A stretch of 64,000 nt of DNA from Clostridiaceae bacterium (GCA_902363735.1 CABJBA010000001.1:558001-622000), one strand, 5' to 3'. Counted from the first letter of the stretch, positions 50,882 through 60,593 are shown. The notes: a model not told the origin generated them from the letters alone. Numbers and translations are program-made.

Positions 50882-52065
50882 AAGTTATACTCCTTTGCAA
50901 TTTTTTCAAAAGCAGGAAGAGCCCGCTGAATCTGTTCATACGAAACACAGTAAGCTATCCTCACATAACCCGGACACCCAAAGGATGTCCCTGGTACCAC
51001 AAGTACCCTATTTTCCTTGCAAACCTGGCAAAATGCTTTATCATCGGCCTCAGGTGCTTTTACAAACAGATAAAAAGCCCCTTCCGGTCTGACGCATTCA
51101 AAACCATATTCCGTAAGGCTGTTATAAAGAAGCTGCCGGTTTTTATCATAAGCCTCCAGATTAGCCTGTTCATCAACACAGCGCATGATCACTCTCTGCA
51201 TGAGAGAGGGAGCATTTACACAGCCAAGGATTCGGTTTGCTATGGCCGCTGCTGCCAAAACCCGTGAAGAGTCCTCCAGTTCATCAGGAATCACAAGATA
51301 TCCGATTCTCTCTCCCGGAAGTGATAAGGATTTGCTGTAGGAATAGCAAACCATGGTATTATGGTAAAATGGTGTCACATAAGGAACCTCTGCCCCGTCA
51401 TAAGCCAGTTCTCTGTAAGGCTCATCAGAAATAAGCACAATGGAAGTGCCTAAGTCTTTTTCCTTTTTCTCCATGATTTCAGCAATCTTGCCAAGAGTTT
51501 CCGATGAATAGATCACTCCCGTAGGATTGTTGGGGGTATTGATGATCACCGCCTTGGTTCTTTCAGTAATCCGTTTCTCAAACTCCGTTAAATCGGGCTG
51601 GAAGGTGGCCGTATTAGGGGGAACTGTCACAAGCACCCCATCGTAATTTTTCACATAAGAACCGTATTCCATAAAATAAGGAGCAAATACCACCACCTCA
51701 TCTCCAGGGTCCAGAATGGTTTTTAATATGACATTCATGCCGCTGGCCGCCCCAACAGTCATCAGTATGTTTTCCAGCGTAAAATGAGTTCTAAACCTCC
51801 GGTTTAAGGAATCGGCAATAGCTTTCCGCACATCTGCAAAACCTGCATTGCTCATATATCCGTGAACCAGAGATGGGTCTTCTTCCTTTATAATATCTAA
51901 AATAGCCTGACTGACCGCAGCCGGAGCCGGGACATTGGGATTTCCCAGGCTGAAATCATAGACATTTTCAGGGCCATATAAAGCTGCCATCTTCTTGCCT
52001 TCTTCAAACATAGCACGAATGGCAGAATTATTTTCTAAAAGAGGTCTCATTTTGTTTGATATCAT
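50878..52065 (-). CDS. PLP-dependent aminotransferase (class I/II, AspC-like)
   Basis: A 395-residue fold-type I aminotransferase. Marks: YDFSLGNPNVPAP near residue 45, NTPNNPTGVIYS, SDEPYRELAYDG and the PLP-binding Lys in YSYSKSLSLPGERIGYL. The substrate is probably an amino acid and 2-oxoacid; aspartate or aromatic types are possible. Start ATG 52065 (MISNKMRPLLENN) follows AAGGATAAAATC; the frame extends upstream to 52206 inside the GGDEF gene. It is coupled to hisC by ATGA. Confidence 0.88.
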   Translation of the reverse strand: MISNKMRPLLENNSAIRAMFEEGKKMAALYGPENVYDFSLGNPNVPAPAAVSQAILDIIKEEDPSLVHGYMSNAGFADVRKAIADSLNRRFRTHFTLENILMTVGAASGMNVILKTILDPGDEVVVFAPYFMEYGSYVKNYDGVLVTVPPNTATFQPDLTEFEKRITERTKAVIINTPNNPTGVIYSSETLGKIAEIMEKKEKDLGTSIVLISDEPYRELAYDGAEVPYVTPFYHNTMVCYSYSKSLSLPGERIGYLVIPDELEDSSRVLAAAAIANRILGCVNAPSLMQRVIMRCVDEQANLEAYDKNRQLLYNSLTEYGFECVRPEGAFYLFVKAPEADDKAFCQVCKENRVLVVPGTSFGCPGYVRIAYCVSYEQIQRALPAFEKIAKEYNL

Positions 52066-52109
52066 GATTTTATCCTTTCTATAAGGAGAAGGCAGTCTGC
52101 CCCTTCCAT

Positions 52110-55010
52110 TTATCGTATCATGGTGTCCGTAATATCCATACAGGAATTTACAGTGACGGTCCGCCCATTTTCTGCCTGAATCACCCGTCCTCTTGTCTTC
52201 ATCCAAAGCCAGCTTCCATCCCGCTTTCTGAGGCGGTGCTGCAGGGTATACTCCATTCCGGGAGAATTAAAACGGGATATATTCGCCTGTATCACTTTCA
52301 TATCCTCCGGATGGAGAAGGTTTCCCACCTTTCCTTCAATATCCTTTGCAAATCCCTCATAGGTGTCATACTCCAAAACACGGAGCACTTCCTTATTTGC
52401 AAAGTAAAGCGGAAAACCTTTTTCCCAATATATGCCAAGGAGTCCACCCGGAATGACCTGAGCAAATATGTCCCCGACTGCTCTGGCTCCTTCCCTGGCT
52501 ATGGCTTCAATGGAGACGTTTTCTCCCTTCATCTTTACGATTCCTGTCAGAATTCTCTGGGAATTTTCCAGCCTTTGCTGCTGTTCCATCTGCTCTGTAA
52601 AATCCCGGACAGAACCGTAATAAAGGCGGCAGCCGACCTGTTCCCTTAAAAAGAATACTTTAAGCTTAACCCACATAAGGGAACCGTCCAGACGGCAGCG
52701 CCGGAGAATTCCTTCTGCCCCGCATCCCGGGTCCTTATATGCCTTTTCAAACAGATTCAGCATCCGGTCTGCATCGTCTGTATAGATTTTATTTAATATA
52801 AACCGCCTGCGTTCCTCTGTTTCCATGAAATTATCTCCTGTAATCCGGTAATACTCCTCATTGGCCCAAAGGACTTCACAAAAGTCATTATGAACTTCAT
52901 AAAGGGCAATAGCTCCCAACAGATTATTCATCATAGATTCGCTGGTAATGTTCTCATTAAACAAGTCCTCCAGCTTAAGCTGAGTCTGGCGGGCCCGTAT
53001 TCCTCCATAGTCCACATAATGATCCTTAAGCAGAAGCTGTTCTGCCTTCTCCACAGGCATGGGCTTATAATAATAATATCCCTGGCCATAGATACATCCC
53101 GTATTAATCAGGAAATCAACCTGACTCTTTTCTTCCACACCTTCCGCAATAACCTTCAGCTGCATGACCCTTGCCAGTCTTACAATCGTTTCTAAAATTC
53201 CCATGCCGCGGGTCCGGCTGTTTTCATTCATATCCAGAAACTTTGTATCAATTTTTATAACATCTACATTGATATCCTTCAGCATGTTAAGAGAGGAATA
53301 TCCGCTTCCGAAATCGTCCATAAATACCGGAAATCCTGCATTTCGCAGATTATCCACTGCATTCCGAAGCAAATCATAATCCTCTGCATAAGCGCTTTCA
53401 GTAATTTCTATTTCCAAAAATTTAGGTTCAATGTTATACTGATCCACCAGTTCCCGAAATTTAGCCACTATGTCAATAGCACGAATATCCATGCGGGACA
53501 CATTGACTGAGATGGGAATCAGCTGCCTTCCTTCTTTGTTCCAGCGGTTTAATAGCTGGCATACCATCTCCCATATATAGACATCCAGATAAGTGATAAA
53601 GCCATTTTGCTCCAAAAGGGGGATAAAATCTCCGGGAAAAACAAGTCCCCTCGTCGGATGCTGCCATCTGACTAAAGACTCCAGTCCCACGATTCTCCCT
53701 GTCAGCATATCACACTGAGGCTGAACATAAAAAATAAATTCTTTTTTTTCCAGGGCTCTCTGTATCTCCGACAAAAGAACCTGGTCGTTTTGCATCTTTT
53801 GTTTCATACCGGGATCAAACCAGCCAATGCGCTGGACGTATTTCCCTTTAATAGAATTCAAAGCAATGGAAGCCCTGTCATACATCATGCTGACCGGAAA
53901 ACTCAAGTCCTCAATAAGGTAAACACCAAATGCCGGGCGAAATCCTGCATGACCGCCATACTCTCTGGAATATCCGTTAAGCTTTCCCTCCAGGCTGTCC
54001 AGCAACGCGCCGTCCGCAGGGAGTATCACAACGAAATCATCTCCTCCCATATATCCGGCCACCGTATCATAGATCTGTTCCATTTCCTTTAGATATTTTC
54101 CAATCTTAATGAGGAACCGATCGCCCTCCTCTTCTCCATACCACTCATTGAAAAACTTAAAATGCTCAATATCAATGGCTATCATAAAGTGAGCAGTACC
54201 GGCCTTTCGCCTTAACATCAGTTCTGCTTTTTCAAAAAATGGTCCATAACGGAAAAGTCCTGTCATCAAGTCGGTTTCTTCTCGCTTTTCCCGGAATTTC
54301 CGCTTTTCCTCTTCTTCTTCCTCTTTTCTCCGGCTGATATCCTGAACATAGCACATGATAATGGCATCTTCACACTCACCGCACCGGAACAGTACAAAAA
54401 TCATGCAGACCCAGCTGTAATTTCCGTTTATCAGTTTTTTCCGAAACTCTCCTTTAAGGATTCTTCTGTTTGCATGAAGACGTTCCAAAAGAGTGGAAGA
54501 ATCCCATAACTTCAAAAAGGCATCCCGATCTCCCGGGTGAATCAAAGAATCCGAGGAACGGGCTGCCAAAAAATCCAGCTTTCCATCCATTTCGGGAAGA
54601 ATATACTTATCCTTTTGGAAAGAAAGCATCCGATAAGAATTTGCTGAAATATTTAATTCAAGAAGTTCATCATAGACCGTATTATCGGTCAGATAATAGA
54701 ACAGATTTTTATTTTTCTCACTCACCGGGCGAAACATAATGAGCCTGCATCTGTCATAGCCAGGCCACTCTATTTCTCCGGAAGATACATCCATCCAAAA
54801 CTCAGATGATGTATTGTAATAAATCATATGCCCGGAATCCTTTCCAGGACAGGGACAGGGCGCAGAGCCCTCTCCTGCTTCATAACAGTGCATTCCCGCT
54901 TTCAAATTTGGATAATAGGACTTTGCCATATCATTCAGATAGATGATCCTGTAATTCTGATCAACGATGTAAATACCAGCCTCTCCGCTTTCAGCCGACA
55001 TACGATTCAT
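52110..55010 (-). CDS. PAS-GGDEF-EAL-PAS signalling protein (cyclic di-GMP)
   Basis: A ~966-residue cytosolic protein without membrane segments. Order: N-terminal PAS-like (IYIVDQNYRIIYLNDMA), a second PAS with PAC, a GGDEF domain with GGDDF (YMGGDDFVVIL), an EAL domain with ESLVRWQHP, NVSRMDI, DDFGSGYSSLNML, KIDTKFL and AEGVEEKSQ, then two C-terminal PAS domains. Both enzymatic signatures are intact, so it could make and break cyclic di-GMP. It could also make another cyclic dinucleotide. Start ATG 55010 follows GGAGAGGCGGGAG. A promoter lies at 55066. Confidence 0.88.
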   Translation of the reverse strand: MNRMSAESGEAGIYIVDQNYRIIYLNDMAKSYYPNLKAGMHCYEAGEGSAPCPCPGKDSGHMIYYNTSSEFWMDVSSGEIEWPGYDRCRLIMFRPVSEKNKNLFYYLTDNTVYDELLELNISANSYRMLSFQKDKYILPEMDGKLDFLAARSSDSLIHPGDRDAFLKLWDSSTLLERLHANRRILKGEFRKKLINGNYSWVCMIFVLFRCGECEDAIIMCYVQDISRRKEEEEEEKRKFREKREETDLMTGLFRYGPFFEKAELMLRRKAGTAHFMIAIDIEHFKFFNEWYGEEEGDRFLIKIGKYLKEMEQIYDTVAGYMGGDDFVVILPADGALLDSLEGKLNGYSREYGGHAGFRPAFGVYLIEDLSFPVSMMYDRASIALNSIKGKYVQRIGWFDPGMKQKMQNDQVLLSEIQRALEKKEFIFYVQPQCDMLTGRIVGLESLVRWQHPTRGLVFPGDFIPLLEQNGFITYLDVYIWEMVCQLLNRWNKEGRQLIPISVNVSRMDIRAIDIVAKFRELVDQYNIEPKFLEIEITESAYAEDYDLLRNAVDNLRNAGFPVFMDDFGSGYSSLNMLKDINVDVIKIDTKFLDMNENSRTRGMGILETIVRLARVMQLKVIAEGVEEKSQVDFLINTGCIYGQGYYYYKPMPVEKAEQLLLKDHYVDYGGIRARQTQLKLEDLFNENITSESMMNNLLGAIALYEVHNDFCEVLWANEEYYRITGDNFMETEERRRFILNKIYTDDADRMLNLFEKAYKDPGCGAEGILRRCRLDGSLMWVKLKVFFLREQVGCRLYYGSVRDFTEQMEQQQRLENSQRILTGIVKMKGENVSIEAIAREGARAVGDIFAQVIPGGLLGIYWEKGFPLYFANKEVLRVLEYDTYEGFAKDIEGKVGNLLHPEDMKVIQANISRFNSPGMEYTLQHRLRKRDGSWLWMKTRGRVIQAENGRTVTVNSCMDITDTMIR

Positions 55011-55065
55011 AAACTCCCGCCTCTCCTGCACTGCAATAACTACGCATCAACTGAATTATTGTAAT

Positions 55066-55095
55066 ATTATAGTATGAAAACGCTGTTTTCGTCAA
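55066..55095 (-). promoter_or_regulatory. Promoter of the GGDEF-EAL gene
   Basis: On the minus strand TTGACG (55090-55095) and TATAAT (55066-55071) are 18 bp apart. Confidence 0.72.
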
Positions 55096-55143
55096 CACAT
55101 TCACTGGGAAGATTTACCTGATGCTGCCGGCGGGAGACTTTCC

Positions 55144-56001
55144 TTAATACCTGCGAAGCTGCTCTGTCATTTCATAGGAAAGGAGAAATCTGCCCACATA
55201 TCCCACTTCTCCCGTCATTAATACCTCACCGCTTTCTTCAATCTCTACCTCCAAAGTACCTCCCGGCATGTGGACATACATCTTCGGGTCCGTAAGTCCC
55301 ATCCGGAAAGCAGCTCCAGCCGCCGCACACCCACTGGTTCCGGAAGCCAGAAGATACCCGGCTCCTCTCTCATAAATCTCAATCTCAATATTAGTCCTGT
55401 CAATCACTCTTAAAAGCTCTGTATTCACCTTTTCAGGAAAATAATCCGCCGCTTCACTATGCCTTCCAATCCGGCAGGCCAGGTCCTTTGATATGTCATT
55501 CAGCCATATGACGCAGTGGGGATTACCAATGGACACACAGGTGACCCGGTAAGGAATGCTTCCAAAAATCATGGTTTCATTAAGCACCTCTCTTCTGGGT
55601 CCCGTCACCGGAATCTCATTGCTGTAAAAGCTCAGCCTGCCCATGGAGGTTCTGATTTTGGTTCCCTCTTCGTTTAAATACTTGAGCGTCTGCAATCCCC
55701 CCAAGGTGCTGATTGTAAAGTTGTTTTTTTGTACATATCCTGCATCCTTTAAATATTTCCCAAAAATCCTGACTCCGTTTCCCCCTGATTTTGCTTCGCT
55801 TCCGTCGGGATTAAATATCCTGACCCCGGACCCTTCCTTTCCCAGTACAGGCCCTTCCAAAAGGCCGTCAGAACCCACTCCGAAATTCCTGTTACAGATC
55901 AGACGGACCCTGTCCTTTGTCAGCTCCAGTTCATTTTTATTGGGATCAAAAACCAGATAATCGTTTCCCAGTCCGTGATACTTTTCCAAAACAATATTCA
56001 T
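55144..56001 (-). CDS. DapF-like epimerase homologue lacking both catalytic cysteines
   Basis: A 285-residue protein with the diaminopimelate epimerase fold. Family marks are kept: GLGNDYLVFD, FGVGSDGLL, NPDGSEAKSGGNG, SIGNPHCVIW and ERGAGYLLASGTSGCAAA. The two catalytic cysteines are replaced: the CGNG Cys is Gly (codon GGG, in KSGGNG) and the ACGTG Cys is Ser (codon TCC, in LASGTS). It probably cannot use the usual two-thiol mechanism. A true dapF lies at 41837. It may be a racemase or isomerase of another compound or a binding protein. Start ATG 56001; a weak ribosome binding site precedes it. It stands alone. Confidence 0.85.
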   Translation of the reverse strand: MNIVLEKYHGLGNDYLVFDPNKNELELTKDRVRLICNRNFGVGSDGLLEGPVLGKEGSGVRIFNPDGSEAKSGGNGVRIFGKYLKDAGYVQKNNFTISTLGGLQTLKYLNEEGTKIRTSMGRLSFYSNEIPVTGPRREVLNETMIFGSIPYRVTCVSIGNPHCVIWLNDISKDLACRIGRHSEAADYFPEKVNTELLRVIDRTNIEIEIYERGAGYLLASGTSGCAAAGAAFRMGLTDPKMYVHMPGGTLEVEIEESGEVLMTGEVGYVGRFLLSYEMTEQLRRY

Positions 56002-56095
56002 AAAAAACCCCCTTTCCCCTAATTTACAATATTCTTACTCCAGCTATAAAAGTCACACAAATCTATAATCTTTTCTTAAGCTTTTTATCCATTTA

Positions 56096-56124
56096 TTGAA
56101 ATGACCCATGGGCCATGATATACT
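56096..56124 (+). promoter_or_regulatory. Promoter of the DUF4349 lipoprotein gene
   Basis: TTGAAA (56096-56101) and TATACT (56119-56124) are 17 bp apart. The spacer holds an imperfect palindrome, TGACCCATGGGCCA, a possible operator. Confidence 0.75.
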
Positions 56125-56165
56125 GGATTTATATTACTTTTCTATAAACAAAGAGGAGGATTTTT

Positions 56166-57110
56166 ATGAAAAAAAGAAGTTTAAAGGCCATTTCTCTGCT
56201 TCTGGCTGCTCTGCTGCTGGGCGGATGTGCGGGAAAGTCTTCTTCCAGTTCACAAGCTGCACCGGCAGAGTATGCAAGAGAAGAGAACAGTGTTTCAGTA
56301 GATGCAGAAGCTGTTTCCGCAGACTCACAGGCTATGGGAGCGGAAAGCAAGCCTGTGGTTCCTGCGGGAAGAAAATTGATACGAACTGTGAGTTTAAATC
56401 TGGAGACAGATAAGTTTGACTCCCTGATCTCAGGGCTGGAAACCAGGATTCAGGAATTGGGCGGGTACATAGAACAATCTGATATGGGCGGAAACAGCTT
56501 ATATTCTTCCAGCAGTCCCGGTCCCCGGTATGCCAGCATCACTGCCCGGATTCCAGTAAACCAGATAGACGGCTTTTTAACCACTGTAGAATCAGATACA
56601 AATGTGACAAACAGGTCTGAGTCAACACAGGATGTGACCCTTCAGTACAGTGACCTGGAAAGTAAAAAGAAGTCTTTAGAAATCGAACAGGAAAAGATGT
56701 GGGAATTTCTTGAAAAAGCTGAGTCCGTGGATACAGTCATCACTATCCAGCAGCGTTTATCCGAAATACGCTACCAGTTGGAATCTATGGAATCCCAGCT
56801 TCGGCTTTTCGATAATCAGGTGGATTACAGTACTGTTTCCCTGTACATCAGGGAAGTCACCATCTTTTCCCCCACCTCCCAGGATTCGGCTGGAACCCGT
56901 ATCAAAAAAGGGCTGGAAGATAACTTAAGGACATTTAAAAATGGAGTAGTCAGCTTTGTGGTAATTCTAATCACCACCATTCCCTTCTGGCTGCCTGTTC
57001 TGGTTATAGCAGGAGTTATAATCTCCCTCCGGCGCAAACACCGGAAAAACAGAAAACCCTCTCCTGCTCCTATAGAAGAAGATGAGACTTCAAAGTCACA
57101 GAAATCATAA
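56166..57110 (+). CDS. DUF4349 lipoprotein
   Basis: A 314-residue exported protein. The lipoprotein signal ends LLLGGCAGK, so Cys at about residue 21 is lipidated. A Ser/Ala/Glu-rich linker leads to the DUF4349 domain (about 65-270): LIRTVSLNLETDKFDSLI, then a coiled-coil (DLESKKKSLEIEQEKMWEFL; QQRLSEIRYQLESME). A membrane helix near residues 262-285 and a basic tail follow, so the protein is held at both ends. Function unknown. Start ATG 56166 follows AAAGAGGAGGATTTTT. Terminator at 57113. Confidence 0.9.
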   Translation: MKKRSLKAISLLLAALLLGGCAGKSSSSSQAAPAEYAREENSVSVDAEAVSADSQAMGAESKPVVPAGRKLIRTVSLNLETDKFDSLISGLETRIQELGGYIEQSDMGGNSLYSSSSPGPRYASITARIPVNQIDGFLTTVESDTNVTNRSESTQDVTLQYSDLESKKKSLEIEQEKMWEFLEKAESVDTVITIQQRLSEIRYQLESMESQLRLFDNQVDYSTVSLYIREVTIFSPTSQDSAGTRIKKGLEDNLRTFKNGVVSFVVILITTIPFWLPVLVIAGVIISLRRKHRKNRKPSPAPIEEDETSKSQKS

Positions 57111-57112
57111 TT

Positions 57113-57162
57113 AAAAAGCTGCAAAATAGCGGTCCCTTAAACCGGCTATTTTGCAGCTTTTT
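57113..57162. terminator. Bidirectional terminator between the DUF4349 and Wzy-like genes
   Basis: AAAAAGCTGCAAAATAGC pairs with GCTATTTTGCAGCTTTTT over 18 bp; T runs occur on both strands. Confidence 0.88.
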
Positions 57163-57172
57163 ATGAATACAC

Positions 57173-58465
57173 CTATCCCCGTCTTCCGTTATTTTTCCAG
57201 GAGCAGAACAAATATAATGCGGCTGTAGCCCCGAAATAGAACCAGGTAGCCGGATTACTGAACCAGGTAGTAAAGAAGGATAGAATCATGTATATGGCAA
57301 ACTGAGCATAAAACAAGTAGGCAATCGGATTGCGGGCTCCCTTTACCAGTCTCATGAGAAAGAAAGCAGCAGTTCCCAGAATGACGCCAAACAAAAGCAC
57401 TCCCACAATATGAAAATCATAAAAGGAATCGTAAAACAGGGTCACTGTAGTCAGTTCCTCTTTTGTCACATAAATAGGAAAATCCACAAGGGCGGGAACC
57501 AAAAATTTAAGTCCTGTAAGAGCCCATAGAGGAAAGAGCATTCGAAGCCCAAAGGTGTGGGAAGGAAGCCACTCCACCAGACAGTTGAAATTATCATAAT
57601 TATTGGCAATATACATATAGGGCTGAGTAATAAATATGGGCATCCGGCTGTTTTTCATCTCAAAAATACCGTTTAAATAAGCCACATCATGACCTCTTGC
57701 CACCGTAAGTATTCCATAAATCACAATCATCCCCAGACCAAGGCCTGCCGCGTAAATGATGTTCAGCCGGTGCTCCATGGCAATGTAGGCCAAGACAGCT
57801 AATCCTACAGCCAGAATCAACTGGAACCGGGATACGCATAGAATAGGAATGGCACAGGCAATAAGGACCATGATTACTGCAAAAATCATGCGCAGGCCGT
57901 TTCTCCCCTGCTCAATGCTGAAGTAGAGGACAGCCAAAGGCGGAACCAGCACACAGGATACTGTAAAATAATGAACTCCGGTGATATGAAAGGATGAGTA
58001 GGCATGAGGCACACCCCTGGTGAAAAAGGGGATAAAGCCCAAAACAGCAGCTTCAAAAATAAAAGCTCCAAGAGATAAGGCCGTAACAATAATCATGGAC
58101 AGAAAAAGAGGCCTTTCATACCCCTTAAAACTGAACCAGCTGGAGCGCTGTCCTCCTGGCTCCCCCTGCAGATTTGTGAGAAATTCAAAAGCAAACCAGA
58201 AGCCCAGAAATGCAGCCAGAAAACAGAGCCATGTAATAATGCTCCAGTCAGAAGAAAGCTCTGATAGTTTTAAACAGGCAACACCTTCTCCTCCCACCCA
58301 GAACAAGGAAAAAAGCCCCCGCAGATGAATGATATTTCCGGTTTTTTTATAATCCTTCCAGTAGAGGAAAAGGGCCGACAACATCAGAACAATACCGGAC
58401 AGCCAGTAATATCCTGCCCTTGCAAATAAAAAAGACGCTGCGTAGCTGATCAGATAAACGCTCAT
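57173..58465 (-). CDS. Wzy-like O-antigen/oligosaccharide repeat unit polymerase
   Basis: A 430-residue protein with roughly eleven to twelve membrane segments and a larger loop near residues 265-340 (ARGHDVAYLNGIFEMKNSR; WLPSHTFGLRMLF). This is the pattern of O-antigen polymerase/repeat unit polymerase proteins, which join glycan repeat units outside the membrane. Primary motifs are weak in this family, so the call rests on topology and loop residues. Start ATG 58465 has only a weak GGGGT before it. No glycosyltransferase genes lie next to it, unusual for Wzy. Confidence 0.65.
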   Translation of the reverse strand: MSVYLISYAASFLFARAGYYWLSGIVLMLSALFLYWKDYKKTGNIIHLRGLFSLFWVGGEGVACLKLSELSSDWSIITWLCFLAAFLGFWFAFEFLTNLQGEPGGQRSSWFSFKGYERPLFLSMIIVTALSLGAFIFEAAVLGFIPFFTRGVPHAYSSFHITGVHYFTVSCVLVPPLAVLYFSIEQGRNGLRMIFAVIMVLIACAIPILCVSRFQLILAVGLAVLAYIAMEHRLNIIYAAGLGLGMIVIYGILTVARGHDVAYLNGIFEMKNSRMPIFITQPYMYIANNYDNFNCLVEWLPSHTFGLRMLFPLWALTGLKFLVPALVDFPIYVTKEELTTVTLFYDSFYDFHIVGVLLFGVILGTAAFFLMRLVKGARNPIAYLFYAQFAIYMILSFFTTWFSNPATWFYFGATAALYLFCSWKNNGRRG

Positions 58466-58491
58466 TGTAAAATACCCCTTTGGTAAATAAG

Positions 58492-58523
58492 GGCAGCGGC
58501 CGCTTTTTTGCAGACGCTGCGCC
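58492..58523 (-). terminator. Weak terminator candidate after ptsI
   Basis: On the minus strand GG(CG)CAGCG can pair with CGCTGCC with a 2-nt bulge, followed by CTTATTT. The stem is imperfect and the T run poor. Confidence 0.35.
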
Positions 58524-58576
58524 TTTTATACTGTTGCATAAGGTGAATTTGCCCTCCTCAGAAGAGGGAAGGAAAA

Positions 58577-60292
58577 TTAAGAACAGGAGATGAACTCCTT
58601 CATATAATCTTCCACTTCCTTGGCTGTAGCAAAGGACATGGCCTTATCCGCCACTGCCTGAAGTTCTATGGTGCTATAGTTTGTGATCAGCTTTCTGGCA
58701 TTTAAGATAGCGGAGGCACTCATACTGAATTCATTTAATCCAAAGGCCAGCAGCAGAGGAATCAGCAGTGGATCGCTGGCCGCTTCCCCACACATACCTA
58801 CCATAATTCCCTCCTTGCGTCCGCATTGGATCACGTGACGGATGCTTCTTAATACTGCTGGATTAAGAGGTGAATACAGATAAGATACCTTGTCATTTCC
58901 TCTGTCGACAGCCATGGTGTACTGAGTTAAATCATTGGTTCCGATACTGAAAAAATCCACTTCCCTGGCAAAAACATCTGCCATTAAGGAAGCCGCAGCC
59001 GTTTCCACCATAATTCCTATCTGAATATCTTTTTTATAGGGAATCCCCTTTTCATCCAGTTCCTTTTTAAGTTCTTCCACAAGAGCTCTGGCTTCCCGGT
59101 ACTCCTCCAGACAGGTTACCATGGGAACCATGATCCGGATATTACCAAAAGCACTTGCCATCAAAAGGGCTCGAAGCTGAGGCTTGTACACGTCTTCTTT
59201 CCGGTCTAAGCAAAACCGAATAGCCCGATATCCTAAAAATGGATTTTCGTCCTTTTCCAGTCCCATGTAAGGAATTTCCTTATCCCCGCCGATATCTAAG
59301 GTTCGGATAATAACAGGCTTACCGCCCATGGCGGAGGCCACCTTCCGGTAAGCTTCATATTGCTCTGTCTCAGTAGGCATGGAATTGCGGTCCATAAATA
59401 AGAATTCTGTACGGAACAGACCCACGCCCTCTCCATCATACTGAAGAACCTTCTCCACATCTGCCGGCTTGCCGATATTTGCAACAAGCTCTATGTGAAC
59501 TCCGTCTCTTGTGACAGTGGCTTTGCCTATATATTCTTCCAGCTCTTGTTTTTCTTTTATAAAAGCCTCTCTCTTTGCCGCATATTCCTTTTTTACTTCC
59601 TGTGAGGGATTCACAATGACAATTCCCTCAGAACCGTCAATGACGATGTCCTCTCCCTCCGTCACTTTGTTCAGCACCCCTTCCAAAGCCACTACGGCCG
59701 GAATTTCAAGGGCTCTGGCAAGGATGGCACTATGGGAAGTCTTTCCGCCCATCTCCGTCACGATTCCAGTTACCTTTGCAGGGTCAATTCCGGCAGTCAT
59801 GGAAGGAGTCAGATCCTTTGCCACGATTACACTTCCCTCAGGAAGAGCTGAAATATCCACCGAAGATATTCCCATAAGGATTTTCTGCATACGGGTTTTA
59901 ATATCACGCATATCAGTGGCTCTCTGCTGCATCAACTCGTCTTCCATGGAAGCAAAGGTATCGGCATAAGTATTGCAGACGTTTTCAATGGCATATTCAC
60001 TGTTAACGCTCTCCCCTGCAATAATATTCTCAATCTCTTCCATGAGAAACATATCGGAAAAAAGAAGCAGATGACCGTTTAATATCTCAGCTTCCTTAGG
60101 TCCTACCCTGGTTGCCAGGTCCTTTGCCAGAACCTCGGTTTCTTCAATGGCCTGCTTTACAGACGCCTGAAAACGGATCTTTTCCGCCTCAGTATCTGCA
60201 ATGGTCTCTTTTTTAATCTTTAACTCTGTCTCCACTACCAAGACAACTTTTCCAATACCGATTCCGGCAGATGCACTGGTTCCTCTCATCAT
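58577..60292 (-). CDS. ptsI: Phosphoenolpyruvate-protein phosphotransferase (PTS enzyme I)
   Basis: A 571-residue cytosolic enzyme that moves phosphate from PEP to HPr. The phosphorylated His is in EMGGKTSHSAILARAL; the PEP-binding barrel has RTEFLFMDR, TLDIGGDKEIPYM and FSIGTNDLTQYTMA; the active-site Cys is in MCGEAASDP. Length is normal. Start ATG 60292 follows TAAGGAGGGTATACATT. It follows ptsH by ~37 nt. Confidence 0.97.
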   Translation of the reverse strand: MMRGTSASAGIGIGKVVLVVETELKIKKETIADTEAEKIRFQASVKQAIEETEVLAKDLATRVGPKEAEILNGHLLLFSDMFLMEEIENIIAGESVNSEYAIENVCNTYADTFASMEDELMQQRATDMRDIKTRMQKILMGISSVDISALPEGSVIVAKDLTPSMTAGIDPAKVTGIVTEMGGKTSHSAILARALEIPAVVALEGVLNKVTEGEDIVIDGSEGIVIVNPSQEVKKEYAAKREAFIKEKQELEEYIGKATVTRDGVHIELVANIGKPADVEKVLQYDGEGVGLFRTEFLFMDRNSMPTETEQYEAYRKVASAMGGKPVIIRTLDIGGDKEIPYMGLEKDENPFLGYRAIRFCLDRKEDVYKPQLRALLMASAFGNIRIMVPMVTCLEEYREARALVEELKKELDEKGIPYKKDIQIGIMVETAAASLMADVFAREVDFFSIGTNDLTQYTMAVDRGNDKVSYLYSPLNPAVLRSIRHVIQCGRKEGIMVGMCGEAASDPLLIPLLLAFGLNEFSMSASAILNARKLITNYSTIELQAVADKAMSFATAKEVEDYMKEFISCS

Positions 60293-60329
60293 AATGTATA
60301 CCCTCCTTATTAATTAAATAATTACTCAC

Positions 60330-60593
60330 CTATTCGCCCAAGCCACCCTCAACAGCCTTAACCATGGCTGCCAGAGCCTCTTCTTCGTCTGCTCCCTCAC
60401 AGACAAAGACAATCTCATCGCCGCTTTTTACACAGGCGCCCAACACGCTAAGCACGCTTTTCGCATTGGCAGTGGTATTTTTAAAACAAAAATGCACTGT
60501 AGACTTAAAATTCATAGCTTCTTTACAAAGAATTCCTGCCGGCCTTAAATGCAGCCCGGTAGGATTCTTAATAACAACTTTAGCACTGACCAT
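60330..60593 (-). CDS. ptsH: Phosphocarrier protein HPr
   Basis: An 87-residue PTS carrier. The phosphorylated His is in NPTGLHLRPAGIL (His15). The Ser46 region typical of Gram-positive HPr is ANAKSVLSVLGACV, where HPr kinase acts in catabolite control. Start ATG 60593 follows GGAGGGATTCAG. It lies between cdaR (49 nt) and ptsI, with no terminator before it, so read-through from cdaA-cdaR is possible. Confidence 0.96.
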   Translation of the reverse strand: MVSAKVVIKNPTGLHLRPAGILCKEAMNFKSTVHFCFKNTTANAKSVLSVLGACVKSGDEIVFVCEGADEEEALAAMVKAVEGGLGE

